Source: Gnetum montanum (Eukaryota; Streptophyta; Gnetopsida; Gnetales; Gnetaceae). Taken from it: DNA of 26,529 bases. The stretch is taken from assembly GCA_015680685.1 (NCBI GenBank), contig MNCI01011956.1, forward strand, positions 310,744-337,272, read 5' to 3'. A program made the translations under genes and the position numbers. The notes beneath the pieces are model-generated. The model was not told where the DNA came from, made no database searches, and saw only the letters and a list, made by a program, of their open reading frames with translations. Shown here piece after piece: positions 18,787 to 26,529 of this stretch. Position 1 is the first letter of the stretch, and every line of letters starts with the position of its first letter.

Positions 18787-20546
18787 CATATGTTACCACT
18801 AATAATGCAAGAAGGATTGACACTACAACCTCAATAGAAGAATGACACTTGCATTATGAAGATCCAAGTGAATGCTAATGTTAGTATATCTAAGCATAAG
18901 TCTTAAAAACATCCTTTTTTAGGATAGCTCCCACACATGTGAATAAAACTACTAAATCTACTAGCTCATCAAGACTAGCACAAGGAAAATTCGGTGCAAT
19001 GTCCTTCCTCATAAAAATAATATCTCCTAATCCTATGCAAAATCCAACAACTATTATGAATCTAACACAAAATATGAAATGTGAACCTATCACTATGGAG
19101 AGACAAAAAATTCTATGCATTACTAATAATGATAAAGGGTGAGATTATGCGCTAAAAGTTCCAAGTATTAATACAATCCTTATACCAACCACAACAAATT
19201 TGAGGAACAAGTATGTGTGTAAAGATATGCCCATATAATAACAACTAAACCAAAGGACATCCATTGGCTAGAAAATAAGAATACCATACCATTCAAAAAA
19301 TGCTTGGAAACATTCAATCCACTTGCTAGCTCTTATCTTAAGAAAATGAACCAAACAAAGAACTTAGAAAAGACATGTTACACTCTAACTATATACCAAA
19401 AGAAAATGGTAAACAAGGAGATCCAAGAACTAAACTAGAAAATCATTAAAAAAACATATTTAGACCCTCTAAAATAAAAACACCTTATAGTCCAGCTAAG
19501 TATATGTCTCCAAATAATTAAAACCTGATTATTGTCAATGTTAAATGCGCTAACCATTGAAAAAATAAATTCCTAAAGTTGATAAATGAAAAAATTATGG
19601 TGTATAAATAAGGGAATGTGCTGTCCATTTTCCAAATTCTCATCCATGAGTTTAGTCATGGGGGAGATGACCCTTCTTGAATCAAGAACAAATAAGTGCA
19701 TTTTCATTTTTTTTAATAATTTTGTATCATTTTCCTATTTTTTCAAAATTTTCCAATTCTTAATATGTTTTTTATTTCTTGTTATTTTTCTTTTCTTTAT
19801 AATTTCCTCTTTTCTTAAGTTATTTCCTTTATTTTTTATGGATGTCTATTATGTTTTTGTTAATAATGATGTTGTTAGTCATGATGTAGAAGTCAACACT
19901 ATGTGTTGGGTCTTTGTTCTATGCTATCAAGATGATTAGATAAATAATTGTGTAAAGTAGTGATAACACATCATTCATCCCTTTAGTTCTATAAATAAAA
20001 GGTTTTTATAATAAAATCAATATGGTTCTTCTTACATGCAACTAAAATTACCTAATGATCATTATGCCTTGAAGAAAAAGGGAAAGATCAAGTCAAAATT
20101 ACAAAGGGTGTGACCTTAACAAGATTTGTTAGGTTCTCTTCTTGACTTTCGTCTTGAGACCCATGACTATTCATGGAATGTATTATTACTCTTACTATTG
20201 ATCATAAAGGAAGTATATCCTTGCAAGGTGTGGTTCCCAAAAAAAGGAAAAAAAGGGAGAAACGCAAGCACATCTCTTTGAAGAACTCTTGTGATACAAG
20301 CATTGGTTATGGGGCTAGAAAGACATGTTACCCATGCCTAAAGGTACCTCTCTAACTAAGGCCCATATTTCTTCCTTAATAATATCTAAAGATAATTCCT
20401 TCTTCTCTTCTCTTTACCTTTTAGAATGATGTTTATTCTCTATGGTTGTTATAGACTCATGATGATAAACAGGGAGGGATACATCAATGCAAGACCACTA
20501 TTAATAGTATGAACTTGGTTTGAAACTTGAAAAAGTAGGTATGATG
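18787..20546. other. AT-rich stretch without recognisable genes
   Basis: No domain can be recognised in any frame. It includes a T-rich tract (about 19699-19840) that yields a meaningless Phe-rich reading frame, and an A-rich, Lys-rich stretch near 20240-20280. It lies between the possible LTR element and the right arm of the inverted repeat, and may be old internal sequence of the elements to its left. Confidence 0.5.
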
Positions 20547-22699
20547 TGTTGCATTCAAAAATTTCAATCATTGGAAAAAATCAAAGTTCTTATGTGCAGA
20601 AATAATTTTTGACCTTGAATCCCAAGGGCCTCTAAGAAAGAGGATTCAATATGCCCTGGACAATCTCGTTGATCACCTAGGAACATAAAAAATGTAAATG
20701 GAAAAAGTAATAGAAAATTATAGATTCAATAGAAAATAAACACAGAATTAGAGTTGGAATAAAATCTACACTACAAATGAACTAACAAAATTTATTAAAA
20801 AATAGAAAAAAAATCTTAAAGTGTAGAGTTCAAGAAGTATAGATTTTGTGCTTAAAGGAATAAGAAGCTTGTCTAAAATGGAGCTTGAAGCTTGTTGGAG
20901 TTAGCAAGTTGCATTCTACAGTCAAACTCCATGATCCAAGTACTCCCCAACCCCAATTGTTAAAATCCTCTTGCTAGTTTTCACCTAAATCTACAACTTT
21001 TATGGGTATAAATGTTGTAAACATTGGTGTTTGACTTGTTTGGCAATGGTACTATGCTAAGAGTCTCTGGTGCTTAGGTAGATGCCAAATTTCTTCAAAA
21101 GTCTTGCAAATGCCAAAATGCTTGAGGTTGCAAAGGTTGTTAGCTTGTTAGGTTACAAAAATGTTTAGAACCTAAATAATATGTTCATGTTTGGCTTTTA
21201 TAGGCTTTGAATTTGCTAAATTTAGGCTAGAAATTTTTTTCATAATTACTAACATATTGATGTTGTTTGCAAGCATTGTAGGCCATAATTCCCAGCATAG
21301 TTGACCATTTATGACAAGTTTTAACATTCCAAGGCCATTAAAACCACATCAAATACTAAAAATAGGAAACAAACTTTTGTGACTACATTGGCTTCACCTC
21401 AACTATGCTAGCCTTGGAGAGTTACACTAGCATTTGGTAGTCCCCAAGGCATTTTTAGCCTTCCCAAGATCAAATATAGACATAATACCACTTTTTCCAC
21501 TTGGGAAGTGAGGCAATAGCACCTTATGAGGCATTTCAATCCAAAAAAGTTAAAGTATGTAAGATTACAACCCATGGGCTACAAACCTTACATTTACAAT
21601 GAAATGTTGCCTTCAAGTTGGATGGTGAAGGTTACAAGTTAAAACATGCATTTTCTTGGTGGTGTTTCATTGGCCTCTCTTTGTTGATGTTTTGAGGATT
21701 GACCTGAGAGACATCAACAAGAATGTAAAAAACCACCTCAGGTCCATTACCAATGTTTCTTCTCTAGGCTTGATTCAATAATGTCGAACCATGTCAAAGA
21801 GTGCTTATGATGATGAGATAAGGATATGATAAGATAATATAGGATAAATGTTATATTTGACTACAAGAAAATGATCATGAGGGTTAACAATGAGTTCCAT
21901 ACATTGACCTCATGGCTACCATGTGGCTTTAATATTTTGGCTATTCAATATAATCCTTGTGCTTTTTACTTTGAAGTGTTGGTTTCTCGGTAATGTTTTT
22001 GAGGATCAAGAACCTCACTCCAAGATTTGTTTGACCATTTAACTCCTTCATTTACATGTTTGAAGCCATTTATTTGTCTTTTGATCCTCACTGGCCATTT
22101 AGCTTTTTGGATATTTTCTTCCTCATTTTGTATTTTTATTTTTTGTGGGGCAAACCTCTCTTTGGGTTTCATTTCCAACGATGGGTTTGATTTGGTTTTT
22201 CCATTAAACGAGATGTGTTACATCTGAAAAACTTGATAATGGAGCATGATGAAGGAGATGTTGAATGACCACAATGCATGAATGTCAAACATAGGTCAAC
22301 ATTATTATTCAAGGTAACAAAGGTTATAATCATGCTATGGGATTTGGTTTAAAGAGAAGTAATGGTAGGAATTATCAAACAAGAACTCTTGGTATGGTAG
22401 GATAAGTTCACCAAATTTTATACATCAATGTCACATGGTAACTTTCCGCTGCAATGAGTTGCACCTTCACAATGACTTTAGGCTTCATCCTACAAGTACA
22501 ACATTAAGAGGATACGAAAATAAGATAAATAAGACATGTTGTTATAATACAATGCATAGGGCCATATGAAAGAATTAGTAAATCATGCCACCAAGGGTCA
22601 CAATCATTACACCCAAAAAGGATTTATATCTTGCATTACAGATATTACAAAGTCTTTGAATCCACTTATTGTGCAAAAAGACTGCAAGAAAGGAATACT
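20547..22699 (-). mobile_element. LTR-like block, inverted copy of 14713-17031 (right arm)
   Basis: The reverse complement of this block aligns along its whole length with 14713-17031. Examples: 20740-20850 with 16760-16830; 21200-21400 with 16170-16380; 21560-21720 with 15600-15740; 22420-22500 with 14900-14990. The block starts TGTTGC at 20547, the mirror of GCAACA at 17031. It lacks the extra bases of about 15880-16145. There is no PBS or gag beyond 20547 on the minus strand, so this copy could be a solo LTR or the 3' end of a minus-strand copy. Confidence 0.65.
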
Positions 22700-22705
22700 A
22701 GCAGC

Positions 22706-25060
22706 ATCAATATTGGTCAATTAGGGTTAGATTTTGCCAGTTTTAGGCCTTATTGGATCATGGTGGAGGTCTATAGGGTTAATAGGTGAACTTGGGCATT
22801 TTGTGGAGTAATTTTGAGGCTATTTGAAGGTAAAATTAAGACCTTTTGTTGTGACTACACTAGGCCCAACTAGGACTACATTGGTCAGCATAGTTAGGAT
22901 AGGCCCCAACATAGCTAGTGTCAGAAAATGGTTTCCTAGGTTTGTTATGGCTAGTTTTGGGGTCTTAACGGCCTATATGGCTAATGTAGTGAATTGGGGT
23001 TGCAAGTTGGTGAATTTTAACATCATTTTAACTCTTGGAAAGTTGTAAATGATGCAAAAAATAGTGACTACGCTAGGACCATGCTAGCTAGCATAGTCCT
23101 AGCATAGATGCATGGGAAAAGTGGGTTTTTGGGATCTCAGATTTGAAATTGGTGTTCCATCAACTCCTTAGGGTAGGTTAGGATCTTGGAGAGATTGAAT
23201 GGACCATTTGGAAGCCAGAATGGACTAGTGCAAGTGGAGCTTTGGTGCCAACACCTCATGACTATGATGGCCAATGTAGTTGAGGATTGCTTCAATGTAG
23301 TTGGATCAAAACCTAAGCTTTTCATGGTCAAAAAAGACCAAACTATAGCTATATTTAGGATTTCAAGGTTCTAGGATTTTTGAATTAATTTTTTACCCAT
23401 TTTAAGTTTTGTGATGTTAGTTTAACCATCTTGGCATAGGGACTACACTAGGCAGCATAGTTCTAGCCTACCTCAACATAGATAAATGAAATTTGATGTT
23501 CCCATAATCAAAATAAGGTGAACTAGTTGTTAGGAGATGTTAAACAATGTTATGGATTTCTGAGGCCAAATTTTAGGTCATTCAAGGTGTCGTAATACTA
23601 GCTAAACCAATTCACAACTATGACTACATTGGGAATACACTAGCTAGCATAGTACTAGCCTATCTTTGCGTAGTATGATGTGGATTCTAGAATTTTATGA
23701 GTTTTTGTGATTAATCAACCAATTCCTTGAGTTCCTAGAGTTATCGATGTTCCTAGTTAGGGTTTTGGCTTCGAATGGTCAATTTTGGAGGCTGTTTGCA
23801 TATTGAAATGGCTATTTTCCACTTGGATCATGCTAGCCAATGTAGTTGAGCCTAGCCTCAGCATAAATGGAGGAAAATTAGAATTTCCAAGACCCAAATG
23901 AGATGAAATTATAGTTAGGTAAGGCCAAACAAGATTTTGGGTTTCCAAGTTAGGCTTTGGGCTATTTGAAGTGTCATATCACTAGTTAGACCAACCTAGA
24001 ACTATGACTACACCAGGACTACACTAACCAGCATAGTTTAGGCTTACTCCAGTGTAGTCATAAGATGAATTTTGAATTTTGGTAAAATTCTATGGTTGAT
24101 CAACTAGGGTTTTATTTTCTTGGATCACTAGTATTTAAAAATAGGGTTTTAGACTCAAGATGGTCAATTTTGATTTTTTTTTCATTCAAAATTGATCCTA
24201 CACCCTTGGACTATGTTGGCCAATGTAGTCCCAATGTAGTTCAAGGGTGTAGGATGGGTTTTGGTGATTTTTGACTTAGTTTATAGGGTATAGTGGTCAT
24301 TGAAGTCTCTAGCAAGGTTCTAAGGTTGAGATAATGCACTAAGAAATTGATTTGACATGTTCATGGCTTATTTTGATGTTTTCATAGTGGGACTACATTG
24401 GGACTATGCTAGCCAACATAGTCATAAGCTTCCTAAGTGTAGTGCCAAGGTGGAAATGGGATTTGGTTTGCTTTTTTTCCATAGTTTTCTAGTACAAGGT
24501 CACTAGAGGCTCCAAGGGAATGTGAAGGCTCAGATATGTCAATTTGAAGGCTATTTATGATTTTTAGTTATCCACCCTCATCCAACTACACTAGGACTAC
24601 ACTAGACTACACTAACCAATTTAGTCCTAGTCATCCCTAGTGTAGTGTGAAGGTGGAAGTAGGAATTATTTCATTTTTTCCTAGTTTTCTTTCATTTCAG
24701 GCTTGCAAAGACTTTGGAGTTCAAAGTATATTGTTTTGAAGGCCATTTTTGGCTTTTGGTCTTCATCTCTTACTCAACTACACCAAGACTATACTAGCCA
24801 ACATAATTGAGGTCTCCCCTAGCATAGTCCATGCAAGATAGGTGATTTTTTATGCTTTTTAACTAGTTTTGTGGAATTTTAGAGCTACCAGAGGCTCTTA
24901 CTACGGTTTGGTACATGGTGTAATAATTTTTGAGTTGATAGAAAGTTTGATTGGTAGTGGAAGACATTATTCCTCTTACAACTATGCTAGCCAATGTAGT
25001 TAGGTTGCTAGCCAATGTAGTTACTCAAAATTATAAGTGTTGATGTCGTTTTTGGCTTTG
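22706..25060. repeat. Degenerate ~192-bp tandem array (right arm, inverted copy of 8344-10177)
   Basis: Cores of the CTAGCATAG/CCAATGTAG type recur at about 22855, 23068, 23263, 23443, 23624, 23827, 24005, 24203, 24392, 24592, 24778 and 24980, about 193 bp apart on average. The stretch 22706-24600 aligns unit by unit, reverse-complemented, with 8344-10177. The units from about 24600 to 25060 have no partner left of 8344 because the younger element lies there. Confidence 0.75.
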
Positions 25061-25626
25061 CTCGATGTCCAGTGACTCCCATTGTCAACTCCTAGTTACA
25101 AACTTTTGGCATGAGGTTTTTAGACTTAAATATGACATGTATGAATGCCTACGATGTATGTTCTAGTAGTCGTTGTGGTTTAGAACCCATTCCAAGGTTT
25201 TTGGATGCTTAAACCCCAACATAGTTACCCTAGAAAAGCCAAAATCCAACTATGTTAGGACTTTCAAAGGCCTGTTGGATAGGTGCCTAGTGGGGTCCAT
25301 CCAAAATTTGAATTTTTGAACAAATTACTTTCCTACTAACCCAACATAGTTCAAATTTCTAATTGTGATCATAGAATTATGTGGGACTTATGTGAGTATT
25401 TTGGGAAACCAGGGTTTTGATGATTAATGCATAAGTTTCTGGTTGATATAATTCTCATATTACTTCCAACCTATAGCACCTAGAATCAAAGCTCTAATCT
25501 TATTCTTACTCCAAACACACCTATTCTCAACGTAGTCCAGCTATCCTACACTAAGTAGTAAGTGCAGTTGTTGTAGAAACTCCAAAAGTTTGAAGGTTTT
25601 GTTGGTTTTGGCATTACTCATTCAAG
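25061..25626. other. AT-rich stretch with a few CAACATAGTT words, no gene
   Basis: Scattered CCAACATAGTT and CCAACTATGTT words (near 25217, 25246, 25340) link it to the array, but the 192-bp spacing is lost. No coding potential is recognised. Confidence 0.45.
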
Positions 25627-25797
25627 ATGTCTAAGAGGAGAGCATCAACAAGGAAAACTCCAGCCTTGGAGAAGGCTAACACAACTTCCATAGGGCTTTC
25701 CAACCTACCATAGCCCTTTCTAGGTGAAGGGTCTTCCACATCACTCCCAAGTACACAATCCTTAACCATTTCTCAAGAAAGTTTGTTGGAATTCTAG
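25627..25797 (+). pseudogene. Short basic ORF with one in-frame stop, unknown
   Basis: ATG at 25627 opens MSKRRASTRKTPALEKANTT, followed by TAG 25711-25713 and a Ser/Thr-rich continuation to TAG 25795-25797. The basic, Ser/Thr-rich start and the C-to-T-explainable stop suggest the beginning of an old protein frame, perhaps an element's accessory ORF. I recognise no family, and 56 codons is short. Confidence 0.25.
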
Positions 25798-26324
25798 GCA
25801 TTTTTGTTTGTAGAGGATTGTACATTGATTAAAATTTAATTTTTTAAAACTCCTACATTAGATTTTGATCATGTTCATGCATTTCCAATGTTTCTTTGAT
25901 GTTAGGATTCAACTATGCCTAGTTATAAATCTGGTTTCAGTCTTTTCTATGCATTTTTGAGCTTTTCCCACCAAAAGCAACTCTAATTTGGTATTTTTTT
26001 ATTTTTTTGTGGAAACAATTAGGATTTTTTTTTTCTTTTTACTTCCATAGGATTGTAGTACTATGTTTAATGGTCAAAATGATGGTTAAACCACTATTTT
26101 CTAACTTACAATGAATTTTCTATGATTTTTTCCATAAGTCAATACAAAAGGGTTTTATGTAGTTTTTACTATTTTTCATGTCATTTTCCTCATTTTTTCT
26201 GTGAAAATGGCTAGGAATTTTTGTGTTCTTAGGTTGTGGATTTTTATTTCATCATTTAGTAGTTCAAATTTTGGGAACCACTAAATTCCAATCTATGCAT
26301 AATTCTTGGCAAATTTTTTCGTGG
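25798..26324. other. AT-rich stretch, nothing recognised
   Basis: T-rich tracts near 25995 and 26022; no domain, repeat structure or RNA gene is seen. Confidence 0.5.
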
Positions 26325-26325
26325 G

Positions 26326-26500
26326 CTAGTGATGAGTGGCGAGGTACCCCTACACTCAACCATATGAATACGAGCGTGCACGCCCGATCCGGTCGAACTC
26401 CATAGACTAAATGCCTTAACACCACAAGAAACACTTGGGGTTAATCATTCGTTGTCTTCCCAGGCTTGCTTGTAAGTGTCACGGTGTATGGTTAAGCAAG
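26326..26500 (+). other. CpG-containing patch with faint 5S rRNA likeness
   Basis: After kilobases with hardly any CpG, this patch has several (GGCGAGG, TACGAGCGTGCACG, CCGATCCGGTCGAA). ACGCCCGATCCGGTCGAACTCC (in 26379-26401), followed by AGACTAAA, loosely resembles the central part of 5S rRNA, and CCATA lies upstream. The rest does not fit well, so this may be chance, an old 5S-derived repeat, or the edge of a younger insertion. Confidence 0.2.
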
Positions 26501-26529
26501 TCTGAGGTATGTGATTTTTTTGGTATTTT

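Noticed and set aside
19586-19939. 117-codon Phe-rich frame resembling a membrane protein
   Set aside because: It is produced by a T-rich tract; hydrophobicity follows from base composition.
20173-20355. Short Lys-rich frame
   Set aside because: It covers an A-rich run; no recognised motif and no neighbouring exon.
22824-23374. Short open frames in the right-arm array
   Set aside because: They lie in tandem repeats whose inverted partner has no matching frame.
26336-26400. tRNA or tRNA-derived SINE
   Set aside because: GGTCGAACTCC partly resembles a B box, but the A box and its spacing do not fit and no cloverleaf is visible.

Overview
This is plant genomic DNA made almost entirely of nested and decayed LTR retrotransposons of the Ty3/gypsy superfamily. 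I see no host gene and no prokaryotic feature. The land-plant call rests on Tat-lineage domain signatures (a CCHC gag knuckle of the Tat type, and a second RNase H domain before integrase) and on a multi-intron ORF antisense to gag-pro. The species cannot be read from the sequence. Single N bases and repeat-on-repeat nesting fit a draft of a large, repeat-rich genome.

Region 1 (1-8343) is GC- and CpG-richer. It holds most of one retroelement lying on the minus strand. Read in its own direction: an LTR (8343-7121), a primer binding site (7116-7099), a leader with a 32/30-bp tandem array, a broken gag-pro frame (6378-2244), a repeat-filled gap and then a spliced ORF on the opposite strand (about 82-1660). 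Reverse transcriptase, RNase H and integrase are absent from the visible part, so it looks non-autonomous or pol-deleted. A 61-nt block between two N bases (2051-2111) is an exact inverted copy of 1583-1643 and is probably an assembly artefact.

Region 2 (8344-17031) is AT-rich, nearly CpG-free and older. It holds a degenerate tandem array of about 192 bp (8344-10177), a stretch rich in CATCATTTGAC-like words, a dead Tat-type pol pseudogene (RT, RNase H, second RNase H, integrase; 11170-14649) and an LTR-like block ending in CA at 17031.

Region 3 (17032-20546) starts with a PBS-like site and a decayed gag of Athila-like type. It continues with a possible separate LTR (17869-18585), a GT microsatellite and poorly interpretable AT-rich DNA.

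Region 4 (20547 to about 25060) is a colinear inverted copy of Region 2 that lacks the pol-bearing 4.5 kb. Together the two arms form a very large inverted repeat with a loop of about 3.5 kb. The last 1.5 kb contains one short broken ORF and, near the right edge, a small CpG-containing patch faintly like 5S rRNA.

I found no convincing new biochemical system. The points most worth checking are the giant inverted repeat with its nucleosome-scale palindrome-centred array, the gag-pro plus spliced antisense ORF architecture without pol, and the N-bracketed inversion.
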